DNA of 64,000 nucleotides, taken from NCBI GenBank assembly GCA_022579005.1, contig MU401525.1:61873-125872 (forward strand). Reading direction: 5' to 3'. Below the pieces are notes generated by a model. It ran no database searches and was not told the origin of the DNA. It saw nothing but the letters and a program-made list of their open reading frames with translations. A program made the translations under genes and the position numbers. The stretch is from Poronia punctata (taxonomy: Eukaryota; Ascomycota; Sordariomycetes; Xylariales; Xylariaceae). Positions 22,797 to 34,535 of the stretch are shown here, piece after piece. The stretch's first letter is position 1. Each line of letters starts with the position of its first letter.

Positions 22797-24188
22797 TCAT
22801 CCACGAGGCACGATGTTACGACTGAGAAAATTAGATACCAGTAATAGATCTCCTCAAGGAGCATGACCGAGAATTGATGAAGCGTGCGCTTTTGAGTATC
22901 TTTTTGACACATTTTCGATCAGTGAGGCCATAAAGTGGAATTGCAATGGCCAATGTTTCTGATAGGGCAGAAGAGTAAGCTAGGCGAGCATGATTATAAA
23001 ATGCTTTTTATGTCTATTCTTCGTCCAAATTAATAGTCAACACAGGCACTTGGCACGATAACTTATAGCTAGGTACTGTCCTGTCCGTTCTAATCGTCGA
23101 TTAGTGCCGATTCATTAGGCACGGCGTGCGGAAGCCGATGTTGTCTGTCCTCGGCTGCGGGGGCGGCTGCCACTTGTGAAGGATAAAGTGACGACATGTC
23201 TTTTATTACTCGTACGTTGGAACGGGCATCTCGAGATAGGGCACTCGTCGTCCATCTACGCCGTCGTTATAGCAGGTCCAGTAGACGCTAAACCGATACC
23301 CCTTTTTAAGGTGGAGAGCCCCATCTTTTCTCACATGCTAGGTACTGTCGGAACCATAGGGTACAAAGGAGTACGTCAGTAAAGAGAGCTTCCTTCCTTC
23401 CTTCTGTCTGTCTGGCCTATTTTCGTCTGCAGCAGAACTTTTGTACGTTTCATATCAATGTTGTAGATAGAAATGTAACCTAGGATTATCAAGATAATGC
23501 TAGAAGAAAAACGAGATCTGCTTTTACACCTTATTCGTTATGGGCATGTTGTGCAATGTAATAGGTGGGTGCCTTATCTACACGATATATTCCAACACTC
23601 TCAAAGTTTGCGCAGCACTTTGATACACGTACGCTGCGTAGCAGCTTTAAGCTACAGGCGCATTTTGTAGGTAGGTAGCTACTATAAAGTCCTGGGGACG
23701 GTACCTATCACGTATCAATTACCTAGCACCATATACCTGTAAAGATGGTCCACTTCCACTAGCGCCAAGCCCTTATTAATAGATTCAATAGCCAACGACA
23801 GTTGTCCATCCGGCCGCCAGGCCAAGGCTGATATTATCTGCCTATCCTAGAAAGGAGACGCCCCGACCTACCAACAGAAAACTGGTCAACTTTTGTTATC
23901 CAGTAGACATAGGGCGATAGTCACCTCGATCCTTTGTCGCGCCTCAATTATAGTATAGATTGTCCATATTACCTATCTCTCGAATACCGACACTCCTCGT
24001 TCGCCCGGTGCGTGAATGTTAAGGAATCTGTCGGAACATCCAATAAGGCGAATCAATCTAACCCGCGCACGACCAACCACGAGATAGCGGAAGCATCCTT
24101 CAACACCGCCATCATCAACGACATCAACCCTCTTATGCCCACTTCATAAGCTCCGACAGGTAGCGAAAAACATACATCACAGAGCAAT
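22797..24188. other. Intergenic region, no gene seen
   Basis: Spacer between two plus-strand genes, with several GTAGGTAGGTAG-type short repeats (for example near 23668-23680). Small frames at 23176-23382 and 23934-24149 have no supporting features. Confidence 0.6.
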
Positions 24189-25473
24189 ATGTCGTCGGGT
24201 CTGACGAGACGTCGTGGAGGAGGCGGAAACGCTAACAACGACACCGAATCCGGCAACGGTGGTAGTCGTTCTCATTCTTCAGCTGGTGTGCGCGACGGTG
24301 GGCCCGAAACGAGCTACGAGAACAGCGAGAATGGCCATAAGATCGCGTTCGATCCTCGTGATATTAGCGAAAGCGCCGAGAGGAGCAAGCAGCCGAAGCT
24401 CACGCTCATGGATGAGGTGGTGCTGTTGGGGCTTAAAGATAAGCAGGTAAGCAATTGACGGAGACGATCGAACCCGACGACTCGACGCTATGACGGATCC
24501 CTGAAGCTGATAGGCCTTGCTGCGCGCCCTATAGGGATACCTGTCTTTCTGGAATGATAACATCAGCTATGCCCTCCGAGGTTGCATCGTCATAGAACTC
24601 GCCTTCAGGGGTCGTATCAGCATGCAGAAGGACCCATCCCGGCGGCGGCATCCCTTGGCAGATCGGCTAATCGAAGTCATCGATGATACCCTTACTGGCG
24701 AGGTCCTTCTAGACGAAGCCCTGAAAATGATGAAGCAGAGCGAGAAGATGAGCGTGGGCACCTGGATTGACCTGATGAGTGGTATGTTCCCGAACTATCC
24801 ACGAGCCTCCAATACTTTTGAACGGCTGTAGGGAGTCGCGTTTTTGCTAACATTGTGGTTCTATAACAGGCGAAACTTGGAACTTGATGAAGATCGGCTA
24901 CCAGCTGAAGCAAGTTCGCGAACGTCTCTGTAAAGGTCTTGTTGACAAGGGCATCCTGCGAACCGAAAAGCGCAACTTCCTCCTGTTCGACATGGCCACA
25001 CACCCTGTGGCAGATGGCGGCGCCAAAGACGAGATTCGGCGACGCGTTAGGAACGTGCTTACCCAACGTACTGTCGTTCTTCCCAACTCCCAATTCCTCC
25101 CCGAGAACCTAGAATTTCGGTACATCCGCACCATTTCCATGATCTGCGCCGCCTATGCTGCCAATGTCTTGGAAAATGCCTTGACTACGCTCGGCCACGA
25201 AGCTCGCGAACGTGCCTTTACACAGACCGATGAGCTTCTCCAAGAATACTCGCAGTGGCCGTTCGGCCGCAAACCAAGCTCTACGGGCATTGGCGCCAAT
25301 ATTCCCCAGGTTATTGCCGAGGTAAGTTGCCCAAGTCTATTCCGGGTCGCGCAGAGTACTGGTTGCTGAAACTTGATATCTAGGAGATCAACGGTGCTAA
25401 AGACAAGGAGCTTCAGCTCGAAGTTGTTGCTGCCTGTCTAAGTGTCTTTACGCGACTTGATTCGTTGCTATAA
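24189..25473 (+). CDS. VPS74: Golgi phosphoprotein 3 homologue, Vps74/GOLPH3
   Basis: Vps74 binds phosphatidylinositol-4-phosphate on Golgi membranes and sorts glycosyltransferases into COPI vesicles. Exons 24189-24446, 24535-24781, 24870-25321 and 25384-25473 join in phase and give 348 residues, the normal length. After a disordered N terminus of about 65 residues comes the GPP34 fold: [18 protein letters not shown] at the exon 1-2 junction, [42 protein letters not shown], then METWNL-like GETWN at exon 3, [16 protein letters not shown] and [13 protein letters not shown] at the end. All are family-typical. The final 30-codon exon is easily missed by gene finders. Confidence 0.95.
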
Positions 25474-26278
25474 GTCACCGCCAGTTTCAAAGCTTTTAAC
25501 TTATCTTTTCCCCCACCAGCAGAGCGCGTTTCCCATACATAAACCTCAATACACTCACTTGAACCAATACTGACATCATGACATGAATACGGCATTGGCA
25601 CGTGCCATTATATAAGATGTCAATACTGTGCTACTACCCCTAATAGGCAAAAGGGGGGTAGAAATGATGAGGTATCCTGCTGATGAAAATGAAGGGAAAA
25701 AGTGACTATGGATGGATGAGGGCTTGCAAAACGCCCAAGACGTATGGAAGGAAGGATGATTGGAGAGTTCCTATAGTGGACAAGGATGCTCACCTACAGA
25801 GGATTCAAAATATACCCCCACGTCCACTCGCTCATATATCTCCCCGCAAAACGGAAAACTCCATGAAACAAGGGCCGGCAATAGGGGAACTTTTCGTCCT
25901 GGCTGATGGGTTTATTTAGTCCACCAGGCTGGGGCGGGGCTTGACTGGGCTGTGCTGGTTTGGGTTTCAAATATGACTTGGTCGGTCTACTCGTGCAATA
26001 TGAACGGTGAAAAAGGTTCTCATGTCAAAATCTTTATACGACGAATCGTTTTTTTCTCGGCTGTGTCTTTACTATCAATCATTCTTGTTGTTGCCGCCGC
26101 TGTTGTTGTTATTGTTGTAATAGGTTATAACGTTATTATGGAATACCAAAGCGTCGTTTCCGTTTCTCTTCCTTCTCTAGATGTATACAATTTTTTTAAT
26201 AAACATGATCATCCGGGTCATTATAGCTGCTATGTTTGAAAAGTATTTCATAAGAGTGAAAGGGCTAGTATGAAACAT
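25474..26278. other. Convergent 3' intergenic spacer
   Basis: Lies between the stops of VPS74 (plus) and the RPAP1-like gene (minus). It contains a (GTT)n-like stretch near 26086-26120 and no supported gene. Confidence 0.6.
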
Positions 26279-27640
26279 TTAGGACGCCTTCCTCATTTTC
26301 TCCTTCCAGCCGCCTTTTTGGAACAACCAAATTGCCTCTGTCGCGAATACCCTCGCGCTGCGATGACCACGGCCGCCGCCTCCTTCTTGGGTCCCGGCTT
26401 CTTCGTGTAGGCTAGCCAGAACCGCCCCCTCTTCCATTTCCCGCCAGATCCCTATGCTCACGTCGTCCCGTCCGACGCCGCCGAACTCACCCATGCCCAA
26501 TCGGTAGAGAATCCGCCCCAGCGTCTGATACGCAAGACATCGCTGTCCGGGTACAGCGCTGCGCGCCAGCCGCGCAAGTTCGCGGATCGTGTACCCTGCT
26601 GCCTCGGGCGCTTCGCCGTGGTGATGGAGACCTTTGCTCATGGGCACGGCGCGCGAGATGCGCGGCGGCAGAAGAGCGCCGCGGAAGTCGAAGCGTAGCG
26701 CCGAGATGGGCAGGGAGTCCTGGCCCGGATAATACGGGCTGTCGCGATCGGCCGCGGAGTTGGGCGTCGGGATTGGGGCCATCCAGGCGAGTTTCGATGG
26801 GTCGGCTGGTAAGGAGGGAAAGTATTTCTCGTGCAGGTTCTGGAGGAAGTCCTGGTCCGAAGGATCGAGGTCGGGCGGTTGGCGGACGCGTGGCCAGTGT
26901 GCGTTTTCGAGGTCGGGTGCCGATGGGTCGATTATGTGTTCTGCTGGCGGTATAGCTGGTGCTGCATCGTCGTCGTCGATTGTATTTTGGTTTTCGATGT
27001 TATTATTATTCTTTGTGGCCTCGTCGGTTTCTTCGGATACGTATTGCCTTGGCGAACTCTCTGGCTTCGGTTTATTCTTAGGCCCAGCTGCTGCTGTCTC
27101 GTTTGGGATGGCGCTCGAATGGATCTTGATTGATGTGTCTTCTATCCGTATACTAGGCGGGTCTGTTTCCGGTTTGCTACTTTCAGAAGTTCCTTCTTGT
27201 GTTGTTGTTGTTGTTGTCTTCGGGTCATCAAAGGACATGACGTTAGACCCGTCGTCCAAATTGGCGCGTTTCAGGAGTAAATCGAGTGTAGATTGGTCTA
27301 AACCATTAAGTAATTCCTGGCGCGCCTGCTCGATCTCTTGTGGCGACATGGACGAAAGCATCTGGCTGTTCTCGCGATCTATAGTGCTCTTTTCGCTGGG
27401 CTGAACCGACGACGCCGCCGAAGGCTTCTCAAGGGGCTTATTTGTTGAAGATAAGAAAACCGCGGGCTGCTGCTGCTCCTGCACATCTCCTCCCTGTCGC
27501 TTTTGTTTAAAGGCCGAGATCTTGTTGCGTTTTTTGGGTTCCGGAAACCCTGTGGACGAGTTGATCTGTGGAAAGGATGGCGGCTTTGCTTCGCCTGCAA
27601 CTTTTTCCTTGATATCGGAGATGAAGAGAGGAGAATCCAT
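26279..27640 (-). CDS. RBA50: RPAP1/Rba50-like RNA polymerase II-associated protein
   Basis: Rba50/RPAP1 helps assemble and import RNA polymerase II. The single exon gives 453 residues from the ATG at 27640 (MDSPLFISDIKEK), which I prefer over in-frame upstream starts because the upstream stretch is not conserved-looking. The RPAP1 N-terminal motif is seen near residue 115 (MSPQEIEQARQELLNGLD), and the RPAP1 C-terminal motif near residue 330 (LRFDFRGALLPP, then LARSAVPGQRCLAYQTLGRI). Between them lies an acidic, Asn/Pro-rich disordered linker. Fungal members are short like this and lack the long animal C-terminal repeats. No intron is evident. Confidence 0.85.
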   Translation of the reverse strand: MDSPLFISDIKEKVAGEAKPPSFPQINSSTGFPEPKKRNKISAFKQKRQGGDVQEQQQPAVFLSSTNKPLEKPSAASSVQPSEKSTIDRENSQMLSSMSPQEIEQARQELLNGLDQSTLDLLLKRANLDDGSNVMSFDDPKTTTTTTQEGTSESSKPETDPPSIRIEDTSIKIHSSAIPNETAAAGPKNKPKPESSPRQYVSEETDEATKNNNNIENQNTIDDDDAAPAIPPAEHIIDPSAPDLENAHWPRVRQPPDLDPSDQDFLQNLHEKYFPSLPADPSKLAWMAPIPTPNSAADRDSPYYPGQDSLPISALRFDFRGALLPPRISRAVPMSKGLHHHGEAPEAAGYTIRELARLARSAVPGQRCLAYQTLGRILYRLGMGEFGGVGRDDVSIGIWREMEEGAVLASLHEEAGTQEGGGGRGHRSARVFATEAIWLFQKGGWKEKMRKAS

Positions 27641-29894
27641 GACTAGTGAAGAAAAAGAAGGGATACTGATTTGTGGTGAACGAAACGTGGTCGCGTGAGA
27701 ATCGTAGAGAAGAAGAAATGTTGCCTGCAATTTTTGGGTTTGGACTTGACGCAATCGGACCAGCCACGGGCGGCCTTTTAGTATACTTACATAACGCATC
27801 TGGCAGAACCCCTCGATGTGGCTTGCCACTTTACCTGTTTGGGTAAGTAGGTTGTGGAACAACAATTAGAGTGAACGCAATTACGTCTACCTACTATTAT
27901 CTACCATACCTGGCGCCCTGATTACTCGTAGTGCAACCTTATAATCGTGCTTGCAAGATTATTGAAGGACGAGCGGAAAGAGTTCAAGTATTCCCTTTCA
28001 GCTTCGTAGACCGCTCCCGGTAAAGAGTAGTTGCACGGCAACTTCAAATGTTTGCTGTCCTACTGGAATACATACGCGGACAATTACTATATAACGCTAG
28101 TCCTGAATAAGTATTTACCAAAGTGCGGTCCCCGCAACTGCAAGCGCAAGCGCGCGTGTTGCTCAGGGACCCCACGGCACGACTCGAAGCGTCCCGGCCC
28201 CCGGGCCTTGCAAGACGTGGCGACGGGGCGATAGGTTGGCTCAAAAATAGTATGGTGACTACTCACGTGTATCTACATAGTTATTATTTTGATTTTGCAT
28301 AGGAAGTTGAGGCCTGTAGGTTGGTCTAATTCTCTAGTCAATCTAACACCGAGCACGCGGGTGACAGAGAATATGGAAGTTGAACACCTCCTGGTACCTA
28401 AACAAAATGAAGCCACCTAACCCGCTTGATTACTGTACTACAACGTGTTTTGGGTTAAGAACCTGGGGATGCCTGACTTTTATTTTCTGTCACCTGCGGG
28501 CCAAGTTCTTGTTACTGTTATCCAACTTTTATAATCTCCTTCATTTGCCGCGCCCTATGCTAGTCTTCTTTTAAAAGCAAGTTGGATACAACTTTCAATC
28601 TACACTCATAATCAAGTACAGTCACTTGGTAAATCCTTCTTGATCAATCAAAAAGGACAAACAATCTAGTATCCCAAGTAATTATTATTGCTTAGTCACA
28701 AGATAGATGTTATTTAAGGAATCCACACCGCCGACCCTAAGCAAGGCATCATATCATTAGGTTAAGTTTTCGCCCTGGACGATGTTCAAAGAAAGTTATA
28801 TAAGGCGTAAAAGTGGACATGATTAAGTACCCATGCATCTCTTTTAAGATCTGCCGGAAGACCCCTGTTCAGACCTGCGCGGCTATCTCGCGTCTAAATA
28901 TCGCGGCTGGGACACATGGGGGCCACTTAAAAACCCACTGGGGCTGAAGATACCGTGACGTACAGCAGTACATGTACCGATTAGGGGATACCCTTGCGCT
29001 AGTAAACTTCCGTTCCTGGAGAGGCTCAAAACTAGGCTGCATGTACCCAAGTACCCAGGCCTAGCTCGGCATGAAATTTACCAATTGTCGGCTGACTTCC
29101 CCTTCCCCACACCTAGGTTAGTAAGAGGTATTATCTTACCATGCTTAGTCATTTGGATCAGATCAGAGAATTGATAACAGAGAAAAAGGTACACTTATAT
29201 TGTGTCAGATTTACAAGATAGCAATCTCTCATCCTATTTGTGTTTGCATTGAGGCAGTTCTAAGGGATCCTGCTACAATATACGGCAATAATAATACATA
29301 GATGGCTGCTCTTACGTGTACTGGTCAAGTTCAAATACTCCGCCAATGTTACCCCCGCTTACCGGCTACCTCCTTAGGTAATAGCAAAATAGGCGCATGG
29401 GTATTACCTACCCTGTGCTACCTACTGGACAAGTTACAATGTAACCCACCTTCTTTCTACACATAGCTACATCAGTATCGGTGTGCACCACCTGCATGAC
29501 ACACTAGCCACGCCCCTATATGATCCATTCCTAGAAGCTTATTCCTCGCTTATTCCTGACGAGTTTGTCCACGGAATCTTTTAGCTGTGGCTTTGTATTT
29601 GCTACTGCAGCAACTGTGCTGGGCGGCCACAGATCCGCAAACACCTCGCGCCTTCCTAGGGCCCCTGTCAGTTATGATTACTGGTTCGTGCCAGCCTATT
29701 GGCAACCTGTAACCCTATTGGATTAACACACACCCTCTTCCGTTCTATACACTATGTGTAGTGTAGCGCACCTACCTACTATGAGTAGACTAACTTGCTT
29801 TTCCCTTGCAATTCCTAGCCAGTCCCCTGTTAGTAGGTATACCATCCCGATGTGGTAATAGAATTTCTACGTGTATGTCCATGTAACCTTGGCT
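27641..29894. other. Left part of a 4-kb gene-free region
   Basis: AT-richer sequence with many short TAGGTA/TACCTA words. No supported coding sequence, tRNA or element; open frames at 28031-28574 are short and featureless. An additional unseen element may lie in the assembly gap further right. Confidence 0.6.
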
Positions 29895-29992
29895 GGATGC
29901 CTACTGCATTACATGCACCTGATACATCTCCTGTTGATTCACATGGTTTTTTACGGCCCTCCCTGGAGTTCCGTCCATCTTTATCTAGATAA
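29895..29992. repeat. Left copy of a 98-base duplication flanking the assembly gap
   Basis: This 98-base stretch, from GGATGCCTACTGC to CTAGATAA, matches 30069-30166 base for base in length with about eleven substitutions and no indels. It ends at the poly-G run. I read it as a contig end that overlaps the contig on the other side of the gap. Confidence 0.85.
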
Positions 29993-30057
<65 letters not shown>

Positions 30058-30068
30058 CNNNNNNNNNN
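29993..30068. other. Poly-G run and assembly gap
   Basis: Sixty-five G in a row (29993-30057), one C, then ten N (30059-30068). The G run has the look of a sequencing artefact at a contig end rather than genomic sequence. Any open frame crossing it is meaningless. Confidence 0.9.
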
Positions 30069-30186
30069 GGTTGCCTACTGCATTACATGAACCGGATAAA
30101 TCTCCTGTTTTTTAACATGTTTTTTTACGGCCCCCCCTGGTGTTCCGTCCATCTTTTTCTAGATAACCCCCCCCCCCCCCCCCCCC
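30069..30186. repeat. Right copy of the 98-base duplication, followed by a poly-C run
   Basis: Positions 30069-30166 repeat 29895-29992; 30167-30186 is a run of twenty C. In the left copy the same CTAGATAA is followed by G, in this copy by C. Several differences in this copy lengthen T or C runs, as expected from low-quality reads. Confidence 0.85.
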
Positions 30187-31624
30187 TACTTGCCCTATCT
30201 TGTTCCAATTCCCGCCTTCCCACGTTTGATCGGTTGTATCCCCCCTGGCTCAGTCACCCGGTTCTCAACCAATTTCTATTCCCACCTGTCACTTAATTAC
30301 AGAAGATAGTACATAGCACAGCTAGGTAGTCCACCCCCCCAGCATAATGTTAGTTGCCCCGATCTCTAATTCGATTTTCCTAAACAATTAAAATTTCCTT
30401 GCACGTCTGCCCGATTTTCAGAGGAACTGAGGTCTCTAGCTAGCCCCGTTTTTCGTTGGAGAACTAATAATTGGCAATTCTCAAAAAACGTAGTCATCCC
30501 CATCCTTCTCGCCCATCGGTGCAAACCACTTTTTCCCTCTCTTTCTCACCCAACTTTATTCACCACCAGCACCGCCAAAACGAGATTTTACAACAATTCC
30601 ATCAGGAACCGTCATCGCGTCTCCTCTTTTCATTAGTTGTACTTATTGCATTCTGTGCATCAAATTATTCTGCATTGAATGCAATAATTTGCAGCATCTC
30701 TTGTGTCCTATTTATGGTTTTATTTGCTAGAAGAGTGTTGCGGTGACGGATTGACTGCGATCGTTGTGGTTCTTCTGAGGTTATTCACAGTCTCTGTTCA
30801 ATCCAGTTTTTTGCAACACGAGCGCGCTCTGCCAAAGCCGACCGGAAACTGCAAGTCACGTTACCTGACGGATAAACCACGTACACAGTATCATCCCAGT
30901 GCGACTCTTGTCATAAACCTAACTGGGGACTGCAAGAAAAAACCATCCGGGCATCCAATCAGGGAAAACCGTGGCTGGCAGACAATTGAACGCATCTTAC
31001 GGCCTTGGCAACAAATTGTCAAAAGAGAGTGGAGAGAATAGAACATTTTACCTGCCAGCGGCGCCCCACTTAGCCGCATTTGCTGCAACCTTGACCGTAA
31101 TCACCGAATTACCCACCCTCAGCACCTACCGTCAGGTACCAAAGTAAGTGCCAAACATACACCAAACGGGTGTTTTACCTTTATACCCCAATAGGCCCCA
31201 ATCTGGGATGGCCCATTCCCAATCAGTCCAAATCCCGCGGCACGTTAACCATGTGCATACTGTTTCCTTGATGGTTTCCATGGACACGAACACAAAGCCA
31301 ACCTCTTCATGAACGTCTTGTTCTATCCCTGTTGTTATATTTCATGCGAATTACCCATGTTAATGTGCACGCTGTCTTGCTTTTGTTTCGACTGGTTATA
31401 TACTATCACTACTGGCACGCTTGCTAACCCCTACCAAGAGCAGGAATCTGAGTTTATCATAATTTAAAATATCTTCATATCATTGCTGTTGCGGTCTGGA
31501 ACAGTAGCGCATGTCACATCGGTCTATCTGCAGGTCTAAGACGTCCATGTCTGTTCTGTCATAATACGTTGATTAAATTGCTGTGCTTTGGAGAATTGTC
31601 CAACCCTTTTTAAGGTTGCCCAGG
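30187..31624. other. Right part of the gene-free region, HPC2 promoter side
   Basis: Contains an imperfect palindrome at 30661-30691 but no supported gene. The last few hundred bases should hold the HPC2 promoter. Confidence 0.6.
30661..30691. repeat. Imperfect palindrome, hairpin-forming
   Basis: CAAATTATT at the left pairs with AATAATTTG at the right, and the centre GCATTGAATGC is also nearly self-complementary, with a two-base CT bulge. It could form a cruciform or be a dyad-symmetric protein site. Confidence 0.6.
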
Positions 31625-33676
31625 ATGACGGCAGAGAATCGTGCCCGGTATAGCTCATCACCAGAGTTATCAGATCCACCGTCGATGCTTTCAGGGCCAA
31701 CGTCACCTACTGGGGCCGGAAGGGGCAAGACAAATGGGGGTGAGCTCGATGAAATCGTTGTAGACGCCAATACCATAAGGTATGATGGTTCTGGTCAGCC
31801 TTTGTTGACCAAGGATGGCTTACCTCGACGAAAGCCGGGTCCCAAGCCCGGGTCGAGAATTAAGCGGAATAGCAGCACTAATGCTGAGGAAGGAGAAAAG
31901 CCGAAGCGGGTCCGGAAACCTAAAGACCCCAATGCCCCGCCTTCCCAACGTCGACGGAAGGCAGCTGCAGCCCAGGATGGTGATAACAACGATCCGTTGT
32001 CACGAGCCGCAAGCTCACCTGCTGGGGGTGTAGCCTCGGCCGGTTCAGTTGCTCGGCAGTCGAGGATTGCAGAAGTGACAAGTACCATGGCTCGCTCGGA
32101 ATCGGTACCCACAAGAGAAACCAAGCGGGAATCAATGCCTGGGTCTATGTCCATGTTTCTGAATCCCAAGGAGGAAATGCCTGAACAGCCACATCAACTA
32201 CATCAACAAAAGCAGCCCCAACCACCCCCACCGCCTGCCATGACCCCTCGGAGCAGCGGCACGGCCTACGACCCAATCCGCTCCTCAAATTATGATCCCA
32301 TCAGAGAAACCATGATTCCTCACAATTACTCCAATGCAATGGGCTCTCCACGAGGCCCGGCTACGACAAACACCATCAATCGTGCAAGCGCATCACCTTC
32401 GATAGCCAGCCTTGTCGATCCACCTATACAGAAAACCATGTCGCCGGCTCCGTCGCATGCCTCCTTTGCGCTCAACCCACAGCCGAATCATTCTCAACCC
32501 AAGCCGAAGGCAGCACCACAGACCCCAGCGCAGACCCCAGCGCAGGCGCAGTCACAAGCACAGCCGCAGCCTCAATCGCAGCCTCAGTCTCGGGTGCAGT
32601 CCCGTCCACTCCAGGATTCCAGTTCGGTACCTGCGTCGCCCAATCCTTTCAGAAAGGACTTCGTGCCTCCGCCGGCGCCTAAACCACCCGCGGTGGAGAT
32701 GAAGAAGCCCGCCACGCCTTCTACTCTAGCTGCATCAAAAATCGAAATCCGGCCTACGTCGATTACGACGATTGGTGCGGCCGCGTCGAAGCGGGGTGTG
32801 TCGAAGAACTATAGTGCGGCTTCGTCTTCCCCTCGCGTCCAGCCGGCGAAAGACACCCTAGACACTGTGCCGTCCCGATCCATCCTCGACTTTGGCAGGG
32901 CCGAACCCGGATCCGAACTTGTGGTTCCGTCAATCATCCTGAACATCCCGCTCAATGGGGAGACGAACAAATACGTTAATTTCATGCGCATGGCGGAAGA
33001 ACAGTACGGCTGGGAAGCTCTTCATCCTCGTCAAGCAGAGCACAAGGCTCGCAAAGCGCGCATAGCCGCCGCTTCTGCTGCCCTAGCACAGAACGACTCC
33101 AGCAGAGAAGGGGACGAGATGTCTGTCGATGAGTCGGATAACGACGATTCCAACATCGAGATGGGCGGCATGAGTGGGCCGGATAAGACGGGTGAAGGGA
33201 AGCCGGCCAAGAAGAAGCGACACTTCAAGGAAGACGAGTACGACAGAGACGACGACTTTGTCGATGACTCTGAGCTTTTGTGGGAGGAACAAGCTGCGGC
33301 TAGTCGCGACGGGTTTTTCGTATACTCGGGACCTCTTGTGAGGGAGGTGGAGAAGCCCGAAGCTGGACGGTATGTTACGGTACCTAACTGTTTGAGAATC
33401 AAGCTAATCATGACTAGTGGCGATGGACCTAAGAGAGGACGCGGCTCACGCGGTGGGCGAGGTGGCTCCCGAGGTGGTGCTACTAATACCGGCCGAGGTC
33501 GGGGTGGCGGACCTGGCTCCCGCGGGGGCATCACGAGAAAGCCTCGCATGACGAAAGCAGACAAGGCGCAGATGGATCGCGAAAAAGCCGAACGCGAAGC
33601 GACTCTCTTGAAGTCGTCAGCTACGCCTTCGTATAATGTGCTACAGCCCGGCAGCCCTAAATTTGCTGGTCTGTAA
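31625..33676 (+). CDS. HPC2: HIR histone chaperone complex subunit Hpc2 (ubinuclein-like)
   Basis: Hpc2 is a subunit of the HIR complex that deposits H3-H4 outside S phase and represses histone genes. The single exon gives 683 residues from the ATG at 31625. The N-terminal 330 residues are disordered, with basic KPGPKPGSR and long Pro/Gln/Ser tracts (QPQPQSQPQS). The conserved Hpc2/ubinuclein domain is near residues 435-570: IILNIPLNGETNKYVNFMR, AEEQYGWEALHP, an acidic insert, KKKRHFKEDEYDRDDDFVDD, SELLWEEQ and DGFFVYSGPL. A Gly/Arg-rich segment (GRGSRGGRGGSRGG) follows, which may bind nucleic acid. No intron is needed. Same window as histone H1, but 28 kb away. Confidence 0.9.
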   Translation: MTAENRARYSSSPELSDPPSMLSGPTSPTGAGRGKTNGGELDEIVVDANTIRYDGSGQPLLTKDGLPRRKPGPKPGSRIKRNSSTNAEEGEKPKRVRKPKDPNAPPSQRRRKAAAAQDGDNNDPLSRAASSPAGGVASAGSVARQSRIAEVTSTMARSESVPTRETKRESMPGSMSMFLNPKEEMPEQPHQLHQQKQPQPPPPPAMTPRSSGTAYDPIRSSNYDPIRETMIPHNYSNAMGSPRGPATTNTINRASASPSIASLVDPPIQKTMSPAPSHASFALNPQPNHSQPKPKAAPQTPAQTPAQAQSQAQPQPQSQPQSRVQSRPLQDSSSVPASPNPFRKDFVPPPAPKPPAVEMKKPATPSTLAASKIEIRPTSITTIGAAASKRGVSKNYSAASSSPRVQPAKDTLDTVPSRSILDFGRAEPGSELVVPSIILNIPLNGETNKYVNFMRMAEEQYGWEALHPRQAEHKARKARIAAASAALAQNDSSREGDEMSVDESDNDDSNIEMGGMSGPDKTGEGKPAKKKRHFKEDEYDRDDDFVDDSELLWEEQAAASRDGFFVYSGPLVREVEKPEAGRYVTVPNCLRIKLIMTSGDGPKRGRGSRGGRGGSRGGATNTGRGRGGGPGSRGGITRKPRMTKADKAQMDREKAEREATLLKSSATPSYNVLQPGSPKFAGL

Positions 33677-34535
33677 GTTGTAATGTGGTAACAGTATGGG
33701 GGGCATGGGGCCATGGGGCCACAAGCAGGCGCAATCGGACTGTACAATAAAAGGGCAGGCCATCATTGTTCCATACATACCGGTTGATGTGTTTCGAGGC
33801 ATAGGGATTGGGGATTAGCGTTTTGCTGCATTTTACTCTGGCTCTGTCGTACGGCGATGGTACTAATACCCTCTGGGGGAGGAAGAGGTGTTTTGAGGAA
33901 TAGACGTGTAATATGGCACGACTAGGCAGCTGAGCGGAGTTCTGTTGTGTAAGGAAACTAATTTAGTTAAGACTAAACACGAACCCGTCTGTATCCATTT
34001 TCTCGGCATGTCTATGTGATATCGATTTGGTCTGCCATCCATCCTCGCTATCATTCAAGTCATAGGAACGATTTTACCTTCTGGCTTTGGTGTGCCACTT
34101 ATTCCCATATGGTTGGCCTCGGATGTTCGAAATGCGTTGAATCGGTAGCCTGCCTGGCTATTCACCTCCTGACCGTAGATGGGAAGGGGAGCATGTAACC
34201 CATGTACACCGCGAAAGGACCTCCCATATGCAAATTCCCATATTGGCTTGCACGAGAAAGCCTTGAAAGCCTTGTGACATGCTTGCTGTTCTTGCATCAG
34301 ATTACTGCGGTTCGGCAGTATACCGTTCCACTGGTAGATAGATAATACTCACCCTGCACAGAGACTTCTCCTGCTTTCCGTATCTTCGTCCCCTCTCTTC
34401 GTTGCAAGGATCACTCATATATATTTCTACTCCGTCATGATATCCTTATTGTCTTTTCTTCTTCTTCTTCTCTTTTTTTTTTTTGCCATCATCCACATTT
34501 GCTCGTCTTGAACTTGAGCGTGAACTTGAAAAATC
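33677..34535. other. Intergenic region with TTC-rich 5' side of the SDR gene
   Basis: No gene seen. A TCTTCTTCTTCTC stretch and an eleven-T run around 34455-34485 precede the next ATG and look like a fungal pyrimidine-rich core promoter. Confidence 0.6.

Noticed and set aside
29871..30296. Open frame reading through the poly-G run and N gap
   Set aside because: It crosses undefined bases and a sequencing artefact, so it is meaningless; the apparent poly-Gly is the G run.
33031..33747. Long minus-strand ORF of 238 codons opposite HPC2
   Set aside because: It is antisense to the conserved Hpc2 domain, Ser/Pro-rich by codon mirror, and has no domain.
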